Below are positions 44,199-53,172 of a stretch of 64,000 nucleotides of DNA, piece after piece. The stretch's first letter is position 1, and each line of letters begins with the position of its first letter. Source of the stretch: Sphingobium sp. TKS (GTDB lineage Bacteria; Pseudomonadota; Alphaproteobacteria; Sphingomonadales; Sphingomonadaceae); the NCBI RefSeq assembly GCF_001563265.1, contig NZ_CP005086.1, forward strand, positions 131,309 through 195,308, given 5' to 3'. The translations under genes and the position numbers were made by a program. The notes under the pieces are model-generated. The model was not told the origin of the DNA. It worked only from the letters and a program-made list of their open reading frames with translations, and ran no database searches.

Positions 44199-44891
44199 AT
44201 GGCAATCGGGGTCAAAGACAGCGCCGAGGATCTGAAGGCCTACTTCGCCGAAGCGCAAAGCTGGGATCGGGAACGCTTCGTCGCGGCCGAACGGTCGAAG
44301 CGGCTCGCCTGGATCGTGGCAGGCTCCGCCAGCGCAATCGCGGTCATCGGCGTCGCGGCGGTGGCGATGTTATCACCGCTCAAGACCGTGGTGCCCTATG
44401 TCGTCACCGTCGATCGCTCGACCGGCGCCACCGAAGTGACCCAGCAACTTCGGGGCGACAAGACGGTCACCTATGATGAGGCGGTCCGCAAATATTTCCT
44501 CGCCAATTATGTCCGGTCCCGCGAGGGCTGGATACCGCAGGCGCGGCAGGAATTTTTCAACCAGGTACTGGCGCTGTCGGCGCCGGAGGAACAGCGCCGC
44601 TGGATCAGCTTCTACAAGAAGGACAATCCCGACTCCCCGCAAAACCAGCTGACGGCCAGTGATACAGTCTTCGTCGCGGTGCGGGCGGTCTCCTTCATTT
44701 CGCCGACCGTGGCCCAGGTGCGGTTCACCAAGCGGCTGGAACGAGATGGGCAGGCCACCGAAACGCCGGCCATCGCAACCATTACGTTCGACGTGCTTTC
44801 CAAGCCGGAATCTGAAGCCGGCCGCTACGCCAATCCGCTCGGCTTCCAGGTGAAAGCCTATCGCGCGGACGTAGAGATAGGTGGAAAATGA
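44199..44891 (+). CDS. virB8: VirB8-like inner-membrane assembly protein
   Basis: This 230-residue bitopic protein has one membrane helix (LAWIVAGSASAIAVIGVAAVAML) after a cytosolic N-terminus of about 37 residues, and a periplasmic NTF2-like domain with VVPYVVTVDRSTGATEV and RRWISFYKKDNPDSP. ATG 44199 follows the previous stop by 2 bp; a TTG nine bases earlier would overlap it. VirB9 overlaps its end by ATGA. It is an assembly factor of the core complex. Confidence 0.88.
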   Translation: MAIGVKDSAEDLKAYFAEAQSWDRERFVAAERSKRLAWIVAGSASAIAVIGVAAVAMLSPLKTVVPYVVTVDRSTGATEVTQQLRGDKTVTYDEAVRKYFLANYVRSREGWIPQARQEFFNQVLALSAPEEQRRWISFYKKDNPDSPQNQLTASDTVFVAVRAVSFISPTVAQVRFTKRLERDGQATETPAIATITFDVLSKPESEAGRYANPLGFQVKAYRADVEIGGK

Positions 44892-45733
44892 AACAGCTCC
44901 TCATGGTATCGGCCGCGATGCTGGCCTTTGCGCTCCCGATGAGCGCCCGCGCCGAAAACACGCCCCGCCCTGTCACCGCCGACCATCGGGTCCGCGAGGT
45001 CAATTATAGCGATCAGAATGTCATCGCCATCCGCAGCGCCTTTCGCACGGCCACCCAGATCGAGTTCGCGCAAGGCGAGGTGATCAAATTCGTGGCCATG
45101 GGCGATACCGTGTCCTGGGAAGTCGCCCCGGCCGAAAATTCCCTGTTCATCAAACCGCGCGAGCGCGCGGGCGGGACCAATCTCATCGTCGTCACCGACT
45201 ATGCCGGCCAGAAGCGCAATTACACCTTTGCGCTCGCCGCCGTCGCCAATGGCCGCTCGTCCGAAACATTCTACAAGGTCAGGGTCCGCTATCCCGAACA
45301 GGAGGCGGCAGCCCGCCGGGAGGCCGCTGCCCGCCAGCAGCTCACCCAGGTGCTCGCTCAGCAAAATGGGGCAATCAAGGCCGCACTGGACCTCGGCGTG
45401 CTCGAAGGCACCCGCAACCTCAACTACAGCGTGCAGGGCTCCTCGGAGATCCAACCTTCCGAAGTCACCGACAATGGCCAGTTCACGGTCCTGCGTTTTC
45501 CCAATCAGCGCGAGATTCCCGCCATCTTCACGGTCAATCCCGATGGCAGCGAAGCCACGGCCTCCTTCGATGTGCGCGACGAATTTGTCGTGATCCATGG
45601 CGTGTTCCGGCAACTGCGCCTGCGCCGGGGCAAGGTGGTGCTGTGCATCTACAATGACAGCCCGAACTTCTACGGCCGTGATCCCAAGACGGACACGGCG
45701 TCGGAAGTGGTGGAGCGCAAGACGGAGAATTGA
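44888..45733 (+). CDS. virB9: VirB9-like core complex protein
   Basis: This 281-residue periplasmic protein has a signal peptide (LLMVSAAMLAFALPMSARAE), an N-terminal domain with VIAIRSAFRTATQIEFAQGE and a C-terminal beta domain with LNYSVQGSSEIQPSEVTDNG and IPAIFTVNPDGSEA. This is the standard VirB9/TrbG order. ATG overlaps the virB8 stop. It contributes to the outer-membrane core ring with VirB10. Confidence 0.88.
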   Translation: MKQLLMVSAAMLAFALPMSARAENTPRPVTADHRVREVNYSDQNVIAIRSAFRTATQIEFAQGEVIKFVAMGDTVSWEVAPAENSLFIKPRERAGGTNLIVVTDYAGQKRNYTFALAAVANGRSSETFYKVRVRYPEQEAAARREAAARQQLTQVLAQQNGAIKAALDLGVLEGTRNLNYSVQGSSEIQPSEVTDNGQFTVLRFPNQREIPAIFTVNPDGSEATASFDVRDEFVVIHGVFRQLRLRRGKVVLCIYNDSPNFYGRDPKTDTASEVVERKTEN

Positions 45734-45734
45734 T

Positions 45735-46916
45735 GTGAACGACAGGCATTTCGACGTCGACGCGACCCCCGACATGAACGAGATCGACCGGGATGCGGCA
45801 GCGGTCGATCGCCCCAACCGCATTCCTTCGCTGACATCCGTCCAATGGGACACGAAGAAGATGATCGTGGCCGGGGCCATCGGCGGCTCGCTGCTGTTTG
45901 CCGGCCTCACTATCGCCGCGGGTGTCGGCGGCAACAACAAGCTGCCCGAGGTCAAGGCCAAGCCGCCCGCGCCTGAAGTACCCTATGATCCCAAGACCGT
46001 GATCGCGCCCACGCTGGAGACAGCCGCGCAAGATCCCAACGCGCCCATTCCGCTCACCGGCGAGCAGGTCCCCGCAATCGGGCCGGGAACCCCTGGCACC
46101 TATGCCAAGCAATCGCCGGAAGCAACCGCTGCACAGCGACGGATGGCAGAGGCGCAGGCCCTGCGCGATTCCGCCCGCCGCTCCACCCTGGTTGCCTATA
46201 GCGGCACCAGCGGCCAATCGCTTGGCCAACAAGCCGCAGCGTTCGGCGGCAACCTGCCCGATGCCAACGCTGGTGAAGGCGGCTCCCAACAAAATACCGC
46301 GCTGGACAATCTCAAGCGTACCTCGGCAATCGGCCGCACCAGCGCCCGCATGATCGGTGACCGCAATTATCTGGTCACAGCAGGCTCGATCATTCCCTGC
46401 ACCCTTCAGACCGCGATGGACAGCAGCGTGCCGGGCTACGCCACCTGCATCGTTCCACGCGACATTTATTCCGACAATGGCCGGGTCGTGCTGATGGAGA
46501 AAGGCACCCGGGTCTTCGGCGAATATCAGGCCGGGCTCAATCGCGGGCAATATCGCCTCTTTGCCATGTGGAGCCGCGCCGTCACGCCGCGCGGGGTCGC
46601 GATCGACATCACGTCGCCCGCGTCAGACAGTTTGGGGCGCGCAGGCATTGGCGGGAAGGTCGATCGCTTCTTCTGGGAGCGCTTTGGCTCCGCCCTGCTG
46701 TTCAGCGTGCTGGAGGATGGCGCCTCGGTCGCCTCCAATGCCGTGGGCCAGGCCGGCAGCAATGTGACCCGCGTGCCCTCGGATTCCGCGTCCACCATCC
46801 TCCAGGACACGCAGCAGATAAAGCCCGTGTTGCGGGTGGCGCAGGGGACCGACCTTGCGATCACCGTGGCGCAGGATTTCGACTTTGCCCAGGTTTATGG
46901 ATTGAGTCTCAAATGA
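45735..46916 (+). CDS. virB10: VirB10-like core complex protein
   Basis: This 393-residue protein has a cytosolic N-terminus, one membrane helix (MIVAGAIGGSLLFAGLTIAAGVG), a proline-rich linker and a C-terminal TrbI domain with YLVTAGSIIPCTLQTAMDSSVPGYATCIV. The start is GTG 45735 behind GGAG, directly after the virB9 stop; the frame's extension inside virB9 is spurious. It overlaps virB11 by ATGA. It links inner and outer membranes and senses ATPase energy. Confidence 0.88.
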   Translation: MNDRHFDVDATPDMNEIDRDAAAVDRPNRIPSLTSVQWDTKKMIVAGAIGGSLLFAGLTIAAGVGGNNKLPEVKAKPPAPEVPYDPKTVIAPTLETAAQDPNAPIPLTGEQVPAIGPGTPGTYAKQSPEATAAQRRMAEAQALRDSARRSTLVAYSGTSGQSLGQQAAAFGGNLPDANAGEGGSQQNTALDNLKRTSAIGRTSARMIGDRNYLVTAGSIIPCTLQTAMDSSVPGYATCIVPRDIYSDNGRVVLMEKGTRVFGEYQAGLNRGQYRLFAMWSRAVTPRGVAIDITSPASDSLGRAGIGGKVDRFFWERFGSALLFSVLEDGASVASNAVGQAGSNVTRVPSDSASTILQDTQQIKPVLRVAQGTDLAITVAQDFDFAQVYGLSLK

Positions 46917-47926
46917 CCGTCACCGCCTTCCGCAATACGGCGGTGCTGGACGACGCCATCCAGCCCTTACGCAAATATCTCGATGATGAGGACGTCACCG
47001 AGGTTGTCATCAACCAGCCTCTGGAGGTTGCGGTCGAGCGGCGAGGTGGCTGGACTTGGGGCCGGGAAGAGGAATTGACCCTCCCTCGCCTCAACATATT
47101 GGCGACGGCAGCGGCAGCGTTCACCTCCCAGGACGTCACGCGCGAGAACCCGATCTGCTCGACCATCTTTCCAACCGGCGAGCGCGTCCAGATCGTCGCG
47201 CCGCCGGTGGCGCCGGACGGAACAGTGTCGATCACGATCCGCAAGCCCTCGACGAAGGCCATGAGCATGGAGGATTTCGATGCCAGTGGCCTCTTTGCCG
47301 AAACGAAGGTCGCCGAGCGGGGCATGACCGACATCGAGCATCAGCTCCTTGGCCTGCTGGCAGACGCGCGCCATGTCGAGTTTTTCAAGTTGGCGGTGCG
47401 CAGCCGCCTCAATATCCTCATCTCCGGCGCAACCGGGTCAGGCAAGACGACCTTCGCCAAGGGGCTGATCCAGCTCATCCCGGAAGAGGAACGGCTGCTC
47501 ACCATCGAAGACACACGCGAGCTGGTGGTCCCCCACCGCAATGTCGTCCACATGACCTACAGCAAGGACGGCCAGGGCACCGCCAAGGTCACAGCCAAGG
47601 AATTGCTCGAAAGCGCCCTGCGGATGCGGCCCGATCGCATTTTGCTGCAGGAGTTGCGGGACGGCACCGCCTTCTTCTACCTGCGCAACGTCAATAGCGG
47701 CCATCCCGGATCCATCACGACCATCCACGCTGCGTCGGCGGAACTGGCCTTCGACCAGCTCACCCTGCTGGTGAAGGAGAGCGAGGGGGGAGCGGATCTT
47801 GGCCGCGACGATATCCGCTCGCTCCTCAAGATCCTCGTCGACGTCGTGGTTCAGATGAAAAAGGTGAGAGGGCAGTTTCGCGTCATGGAAATCTATTATG
47901 ATCCCGCAGGGCGGCACGCCGCATGA
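46913..47926 (+). CDS. virB11: VirB11 ATPase
   Basis: This 337-residue hexameric secretion ATPase has Walker A GATGSGKTT (about residue 171), an Asp box TIEDTRELVVPH, Walker B RILLQELRDGTAFF (with QE in the usual acidic position), and the His box GHPGSITTIHA. ATG 46913 overlaps the virB10 stop as ATGA. The frame continues upstream into virB10 but that part is not coding. It drives pilus assembly and substrate export. VirD4 overlaps its end. Confidence 0.9.
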   Translation: MTVTAFRNTAVLDDAIQPLRKYLDDEDVTEVVINQPLEVAVERRGGWTWGREEELTLPRLNILATAAAAFTSQDVTRENPICSTIFPTGERVQIVAPPVAPDGTVSITIRKPSTKAMSMEDFDASGLFAETKVAERGMTDIEHQLLGLLADARHVEFFKLAVRSRLNILISGATGSGKTTFAKGLIQLIPEEERLLTIEDTRELVVPHRNVVHMTYSKDGQGTAKVTAKELLESALRMRPDRILLQELRDGTAFFYLRNVNSGHPGSITTIHAASAELAFDQLTLLVKESEGGADLGRDDIRSLLKILVDVVVQMKKVRGQFRVMEIYYDPAGRHAA

Positions 47927-49719
47927 GCCGGGGCGCGACGCTGGCGATCGGCATTCCCGCCGTCCTCCTGCTCCTGTGTCTTACCGGCTCCATTGTCGCG
48001 TGGTTTGCCCTCGGCCTTCCCGCCGCCGCCTATGATCCGCTGAAGATGCCAGCCTTCTTCTGGTATTATCGGGGTGACCCTGTCGTCCAAAAGGGGCTCG
48101 CCGGCGGCATGGCAGCCGGATCGCTGCTGTCGGGTCTGCTTCTTTACTGGTTCGTGACCCGCAAGCCGCCACTGCACGGCGCGGCCCGCTTTGCCAGGGA
48201 ACGCGAGATTGTGCGCCACGGCTTCCGCGGCAAGGACGGGATCGTCCTGGGCAAGAAATCCGGTCGCTACCTGATTTTCGAGGGCAATGAACATTGCATC
48301 GTCGAAGCCCCCACGCGCTCAGGTAAAGGCATTGGTATCGTCATCCCCAATCTGCTGAGCTGGCCCGGCTCGACCGTCGTGCTCGATGTGAAGCGTGAGA
48401 ATTATGATGTGACCGCAGGCTTTCGCGCGAAACATGGCCAAGCCGTCTATCTGTTCAACCCGACCGAACCCGAGGGCCGTACCGCCCGCTATAACCCGCT
48501 CAGCTATATCGACAGGCAGGACGCCGACCAGGTCATCATCGAGCTTCAGAAGATCGCGACCATGTTGTTCGTGCCTCCTGAGCGGGGTGAACCCTTCTGG
48601 ACCGATTCCGCGCGCACGGCCTTTGTCGGCGTCGGCGCCTATCTCGCCCAGGCCGACGGGCCCTTCACGATCGGCGCCATCTACCGGCTGATGACCACGG
48701 GCGATACACGGGGCACTTTCCGTCGGATCCTCGACGATCGGAGTCTGCGCCTCTCGGCAGGCTGCCGCAACGCGCTCGCTGATTTCACGTCGGGCGCTGA
48801 CAACACCTTTGCCGGCATTGTCCAGACGGTCACATCCAAGCTCAGCTTGTGGCTCAACCCCCGGGTCGATGCGGCCACCGAGGATAGCGATTTCGATCTG
48901 CGCGAACTGCGGATGCGGCCCATGTCGGTCTATCTGGGGGTGTCGCCCGATGAGCTGGATCGGGTGGCGCCGCTCTATAATCTCCTGTTCCAACAGCTCA
49001 TCGACCTCAATGTCCGCGAATTGCCTGACGCACGCACGCCGATATCCGTGCTGGTGCTGCTCGACGAGTTTGCGCGGCTCGGCCGCGCCCAGGTTATAGC
49101 CGGCGCCTTCTCCTATGTGGCGGGCTATGGCATCCGGCTTTTGCCGGTCATCCAGTCCCGTTCCCAGCTTCGCGCTGTCTATGGCGAGCATGTTGCCGAC
49201 GAGATCGTCGCCAATTGCGGCGTCGAGATCGCGTTCACGCCCAAGGAACTGCGGGTCGCCAACGAGCTGTCGGAACGGATTGGCTATGTGGGGCAAGAGT
49301 CAGTGACCAAATCCCTCACCATCCATGGCATTCTTGCCAATCGCTCAAAATCCATGTCCGACCATCGCCGCGCGCTGTTGCTGCCGCAGGAACTGATGCA
49401 GTTCCCCAGTGACGAGCTACTGTTGCTGCGCGGGGGCATGCCGCCGATCCGGGCTGACAAGATCCGCTATTATGGCGATCGCCATTTCACGCGCCGGCTG
49501 GCTCCGCCACCGAGCGTCGCGCCCATCGTCCGGCGCATCGCGGAGGATGAGGACCTGCCTCCCTGCGTTCTGCCCGACGCCGACCAGCTGGCGAACCCTG
49601 ACCCTGAGACCTTCGCCATGGATTGTGTCGTGATCTCGGATTTTGACGACATTTTGATCGATGTGGAGGCGAGTGAGCGCGGCGACCGCCGTGTGGGCAT
49701 CATTGAGCAGGAGCGATAA
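47923..49719 (+). CDS. virD4: VirD4 coupling protein
   Basis: This 598-residue ATPase couples the relaxosome to the secretion channel. It has two N-terminal membrane helices (LLLCLTGSIVAWFALGLPA and GSLLSGLLLYWFV), Walker A APTRSGKG (about 129-136), Walker B VLLDEFARLG (about 376) and a TraG/VirD4 core with YVAGYGIRLLPVIQSRSQL. ATG 47923 overlaps the virB11 stop. It ends the secretion operon proper, with the next gene two bases from its stop. Confidence 0.92.
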   Translation: MSRGATLAIGIPAVLLLLCLTGSIVAWFALGLPAAAYDPLKMPAFFWYYRGDPVVQKGLAGGMAAGSLLSGLLLYWFVTRKPPLHGAARFAREREIVRHGFRGKDGIVLGKKSGRYLIFEGNEHCIVEAPTRSGKGIGIVIPNLLSWPGSTVVLDVKRENYDVTAGFRAKHGQAVYLFNPTEPEGRTARYNPLSYIDRQDADQVIIELQKIATMLFVPPERGEPFWTDSARTAFVGVGAYLAQADGPFTIGAIYRLMTTGDTRGTFRRILDDRSLRLSAGCRNALADFTSGADNTFAGIVQTVTSKLSLWLNPRVDAATEDSDFDLRELRMRPMSVYLGVSPDELDRVAPLYNLLFQQLIDLNVRELPDARTPISVLVLLDEFARLGRAQVIAGAFSYVAGYGIRLLPVIQSRSQLRAVYGEHVADEIVANCGVEIAFTPKELRVANELSERIGYVGQESVTKSLTIHGILANRSKSMSDHRRALLLPQELMQFPSDELLLLRGGMPPIRADKIRYYGDRHFTRRLAPPPSVAPIVRRIAEDEDLPPCVLPDADQLANPDPETFAMDCVVISDFDDILIDVEASERGDRRVGIIEQER

Positions 49720-49720
49720 T

Positions 49721-50500
49721 ATGGCTGATAACCTCACCCCGCCCGACGCTGGACCCGAGCCGACGCGCAAGCGCGCCACCGTCGAAATGCCCCAGGAGCT
49801 CGAAACCCGTTTCTTGCGGGTGGGGGACAAGCTCTATCGCAGCGCGCATGACAAGGATCCGGTGGCGACGATTTCTCCCGACCGCATCAAGGCGAAAGAT
49901 AGCCGCGCCCTCCCCGATCTCATTCGGCTTGCCAAAGCCAATGGCTGGACTGCGCTCAAGATCAATGGCGACGCGGAGTTCAAGCGCGCCGCCTATCTGG
50001 CCGCAGCCGCACAAGGGCTGACGATTGAGGGGTATCGGCCTGACGCCAAGACGCGGGCGGCGGCGCAGCGTGACCAGACCCTCCAGGCTGGAACCCCGAA
50101 GTCACGTACCCAGACACGCGACGTTGGCGAGGCGGAGTCTAAGCAGCGCGCGTCCAGAACGGCCAGCCAGGTCCGGGACAGTAAGGAAAAGCCCGACCCG
50201 CGGACCGACCTCGCCGAACGGTTCCGCCGTCAATCCCACATCGACAATGCCAAGGACCCGGAACTGCGCCGCGCGCAGAGCCATGTCGCCCACGCCATGA
50301 CGATTGCGGCCAAGCGCTTCCCGCAGGATGAAGGTCGGCGGAACGCCTTTGTGGATCGCCGCAAGGAAGAGGTGGCTGTCCGGATAGAGCGCGGCGAACG
50401 GATTGCGGGCGTGCAGATCCGCCAGCAGCAGGATGAGCGCGTCCGCTCGATCCAGCAAAGCCAGATTTTGCAACGGCAACGCTCACCCAACGGACGCTGA
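49721..50500 (+). CDS. LPD7-domain-like protein encoded beside virD4
   Basis: This 259-residue, highly charged cytosolic protein has DKLYRSAHDKDPVATISPDRIKAKDSRALPDLIRLAKANGWTALKINGDAEFKRAAYLAAAAQGLTIEGY. The second part resembles the LPD7 module (RLAKANGW...GxxEFKR...AAAxGL..GY) of relaxases and polyvalent plasmid proteins. The C-terminal half is mostly charged helices. ATG 49721 has GGAG 8 bases upstream. It may aid DNA transfer or protect incoming DNA; its function is not established. Confidence 0.65.
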   Translation: MADNLTPPDAGPEPTRKRATVEMPQELETRFLRVGDKLYRSAHDKDPVATISPDRIKAKDSRALPDLIRLAKANGWTALKINGDAEFKRAAYLAAAAQGLTIEGYRPDAKTRAAAQRDQTLQAGTPKSRTQTRDVGEAESKQRASRTASQVRDSKEKPDPRTDLAERFRRQSHIDNAKDPELRRAQSHVAHAMTIAAKRFPQDEGRRNAFVDRRKEEVAVRIERGERIAGVQIRQQQDERVRSIQQSQILQRQRSPNGR

Positions 50501-50524
50501 TCAGATCGAGCGAGGAGGCAGGTT

Positions 50525-50866
50525 ATGACGCAGCAACCAGAAGGGAGGCACGGTCTCCACGTTCGGAGCGCCGACGCGCAAGGGATTGGATTGGCAAATG
50601 GACCCAAGCAGTGGGTCGCGCCCTGGTCCAGCATCGTGGAAATTGCTGCCACGGTGACGCCGTACCAGGGTCGGCGTCTCCTTGTCGCTGTCATTGGGGT
50701 CGGGCCGCAGCGGGTCGTGATCGTTTCCGAAGATGAGCCGGTCTGGCCCCTGTTGCACAGCGCCATTGAGGTCCATTTGCCCAATGCCAGACGTCTCGCC
50801 GAATGGGAACCTGAAGCTCGGAAGGGAGAGAGCGTCCATGTCATCTTTGCAGGGCAGCCGGTTTGA
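50525..50866 (+). CDS. Hypothetical protein
   Basis: This 113-residue protein is of unknown family. It has a small beta-rich appearance (GRRLLVAVIGVGPQRVVIVSEDE) with no signal or membrane segment. A strong AGGAGG precedes ATG 50525. It is the last gene of the transfer operon, 24 bp after the LPD7-like gene. It may be a minor accessory factor. Confidence 0.55.
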   Translation: MTQQPEGRHGLHVRSADAQGIGLANGPKQWVAPWSSIVEIAATVTPYQGRRLLVAVIGVGPQRVVIVSEDEPVWPLLHSAIEVHLPNARRLAEWEPEARKGESVHVIFAGQPV

Positions 50867-51032
50867 TCAATTGGCAGAGATTTGATCTCTGTTGAAATCA
50901 GAGAGTGACAGCCGGCTAACAGTAAATGCCGGGTCACTCGTCAGAAGTTTATGTTCTCCCAAAACGCGCAATATTTACATTGCTGAAAATATCGCGCACA
51001 GCAGGCTCATCACTCAAGATGGGTCAATCCTC

Positions 51033-51863
51033 ATGGCAGACGAAACCAATTCCGACATCACCGCCCTCACCGTTCAACTGTTGAGCGCATTCGTCTCGAA
51101 CAATAGTGTTTCGAGCGATGGTCTTGCGGAGCTGATCAAGACCACCCGATCTGCCTTGACCCAGGATGTGGCGGCGCCCGCCGCGCAAGCCGCAGCGGAA
51201 GAATTTGCGCCGGCCGTTTCGGTTCGCAAGAGCCTTGCATCGCGGGAGCATATCCTCAGCCTCATCGACGGCAAGCCCTACAAGACCCTGAAGCGGCACC
51301 TCGCCCAGCATGGCCTGACGCCCGAACAATATCGCGAGCGCTACAAGCTGCCCAAAACCTATCCGCTCGTGGCCCCCAGCTATTCGGATGCGCGTCGCGC
51401 CGTGGCTGAGAAACTGGGCCTGGGGAAGAAGCCTGTCGCTGCACCGGCTGAAAAAGCAGCGTCCGTCCCTGCTGCCACGGTTGCTCCTGCCAAGGCGCCT
51501 GTGAAAGCGGCAACGCCGAAGGCTTCGCCCGCACCGGTCGCCAAGGCCGAAATGAGCTCGAAGCCCACCAAGGCCGCTACTGCGGAAAAGGCCGCGCCAC
51601 GCAAGCGTCTGTCGATCGCGACGCCGAAGGTAGAGAAGCCGGCGGCGCCGGCGGCCGTGAAGACGCAAGCCTCGGTTGCCCCGTCCAGCGCGCCCAAGAG
51701 CGACGTGGCGAAAACTGCCAAGCCGAAGACTGCGGCGAAGGCGAAGCCTGCTGCAAAGGCAAAGGCGGCACCCAAGGCCAAGACTGCGAAGGGTGACGCA
51801 AAGCCTGCCGCTCCGGCGCCCGTGGAAGCAAAGGCCCCGGAAACCGCCGCCGCCAGCAACTGA
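51033..51863 (+). CDS. Ros/MucR-family regulator with H1-like tail
   Basis: This 276-residue protein begins MADETNSDITALTVQLLSAF and FVSNNSVSSDGLAELI, the MucR N-terminal oligomerisation region, followed by the DNA-binding core LIDGKPYKTLKRHLAQHGLTPEQYRERYKLPKTYPLVAPSYS. The usual cysteine position holds S76; D79, H89 and H93 remain, so zinc binding is doubtful. After residue 130 comes a long Ala/Lys/Pro tail (KTAAKAKPAAKAKAAPKAKT) like histone H1. MucR proteins silence AT-rich genes. It has its own promoter region, separate from the transfer operon. Confidence 0.82.
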   Translation: MADETNSDITALTVQLLSAFVSNNSVSSDGLAELIKTTRSALTQDVAAPAAQAAAEEFAPAVSVRKSLASREHILSLIDGKPYKTLKRHLAQHGLTPEQYRERYKLPKTYPLVAPSYSDARRAVAEKLGLGKKPVAAPAEKAASVPAATVAPAKAPVKAATPKASPAPVAKAEMSSKPTKAATAEKAAPRKRLSIATPKVEKPAAPAAVKTQASVAPSSAPKSDVAKTAKPKTAAKAKPAAKAKAAPKAKTAKGDAKPAAPAPVEAKAPETAAASN

Positions 51864-51876
51864 ATAGGGGGAGATG

Positions 51877-51910
51877 TGCAGCCTCACGAAACCGTGGGGC
51901 TGCATATTTT
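51877..51910 (+). terminator. Rho-independent terminator after the MucR-family gene
   Basis: TGCAGCCTCACG (51877-51888) pairs with CGTGGGGCTGCA (51893-51904), with one G-T pair and a 4-base loop. The run TATTTT follows (51905-51910). It lies 14 bp after the MucR stop. This is a convincing intrinsic terminator. Confidence 0.85.
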
Positions 51911-52008
51911 GATCTCGCTAGGTGGACGGCCTATCGGCGAAACCATTCGTCGCGGATGGCCTCCAACCGCTCTGGACAGCGAACACCGATCCTCATTAAG
52001 CGCAGCCC

Positions 52009-52431
52009 GTGCCACAGGAACTGAGTCTTGCCGTTGTCGGAGCGTTATACCCCAACAACGATGGCTCGAACCGGCAGTTCGAAATCCGGATGCTCAATCC
52101 GGGCGATGCGATTTCGCTCCTTCCCGAACCCGCCAACAGATTAGACAGCAGCGCCGTCGCCGTCTTCTCCTTCCGCGGATTTCAGATCGGCTATCTGTCC
52201 GCTGAACGCTGTGGCTGGATTGGCGCGAAAATCCAGCAAGGACAGGATGTCCGCGCCATCTTCCAGGCACCGACCAACGATGGCGCGATCATCCGGGTCC
52301 ATCTCGATGGCGGCACCCCTACCCTGCCGCCGCCCCCACCTGAGTCGGTGCTTTCGGTCGATGCGCTCTATGCGCAGCAAGCCGATCTCGCATCAGGCTT
52401 CTGGCCCGATTATCTGCCGCCCGATGATTGA
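52009..52431 (+). CDS. Stand-alone HIRAN-domain protein
   Basis: This 140-residue protein is mostly a HIRAN domain: LAVVGALYPNNDGSNRQFEIRMLNPGDAISLLPEPANRLDSSAVAVFSFRGFQIGYLSAERCGWI. HIRAN domains recognise DNA ends or damaged DNA and usually are fused to helicases or nucleases; here the domain stands alone with a short C-terminal tail. The start is GTG 52009; the ribosome site is weak. It lies just after the MucR-family gene. A DNA-end or incoming-strand binding role in plasmid maintenance is possible. Confidence 0.78.
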   Translation: MPQELSLAVVGALYPNNDGSNRQFEIRMLNPGDAISLLPEPANRLDSSAVAVFSFRGFQIGYLSAERCGWIGAKIQQGQDVRAIFQAPTNDGAIIRVHLDGGTPTLPPPPPESVLSVDALYAQQADLASGFWPDYLPPDD

Positions 52432-52460
52432 AGCGCACCGCGCCCGGCCAGCGTCAGTCC

Positions 52461-52997
52461 CTAATGGACCCGCCCCAGGGCGCGCTTCGCTTCAGGGGTG
52501 ATCGTGTAAACGGCTTCGCGCTGCGCGCCCCGGTTGGCGTGATCGACCCGGAATCCCTTATAGTGGCGGCGCAGCAACCCCGCGCGGACCAGGTCCGACG
52601 CTGCCCTACTGATGCTGGTACGGCCCGATCGCACTATACGGGCTTTGATTTCCTCCGCGATCCGCGCCTCGGCTGCGACCGGATCTTCGGGCAGCTGCCC
52701 CTTGGTCACAAGATCGGCGCGCACTGCATCGATCAGCGTGCGACGGCGACCGTCCTTCTGCGCCAACGGGATCAACGCCTCGCAAAGCCAGTCCCGCACC
52801 GGCAGCAGCGCGCCGTCATAGCGGACATAAGGCCCGATGCTATCGCCTTGCCCCACGGCCTTGTAGATGAGGTTCAGCACCATGAAGGCATAGCGCGGGC
52901 GCTTGGAGACCTGCGAAATTCGGTCGATAAGATCGGGCAATGACCCAAGGGTGGGGGCTGTTTCGCGGGGTTCGAAAAGGTCGGGCTGCTGGAACAT
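52461..52997 (-). CDS. Winged-helix-like plasmid protein
   Basis: This 178-residue protein has a C-terminal winged-helix-like segment TSISRAASDLVRAGLLRRHYKGFRVDHANRGAQREAVYTITPEAKRAL, reminiscent of MarR-like transcription factors. The N-terminal part (YAFMVLNLIYKAVGQGDSI) is helical. No strong ribosome site is visible at ATG 52997. It is convergent with the HIRAN gene and divergent from the HU gene. It may regulate plasmid genes. Confidence 0.6.
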   Translation of the reverse strand: MFQQPDLFEPRETAPTLGSLPDLIDRISQVSKRPRYAFMVLNLIYKAVGQGDSIGPYVRYDGALLPVRDWLCEALIPLAQKDGRRRTLIDAVRADLVTKGQLPEDPVAAEARIAEEIKARIVRSGRTSISRAASDLVRAGLLRRHYKGFRVDHANRGAQREAVYTITPEAKRALGRVH

Positions 52998-53172
52998 ATC
53001 AGGAATCTAGCACAAGCGCGGTCCCTGTGAATCCCCCCGCGCGGCTGGGGAACCACAAAAAACAGATATGTCACTTTACCGAGCCCCGAAGGGGCTTGCC
53101 GCCGCAAATTCCGTTGCTGCGGGCCCAAAAGCCAGTAAATAAGGCCTCTCCATTCCTTAGGAGAGATGCTTC

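Noticed and set aside
46568..46912. In-frame upstream extension of virB11
   Set aside because: It lies within virB10 and has no conserved residues; the ATGA start at 46913 fits the family N-terminus.
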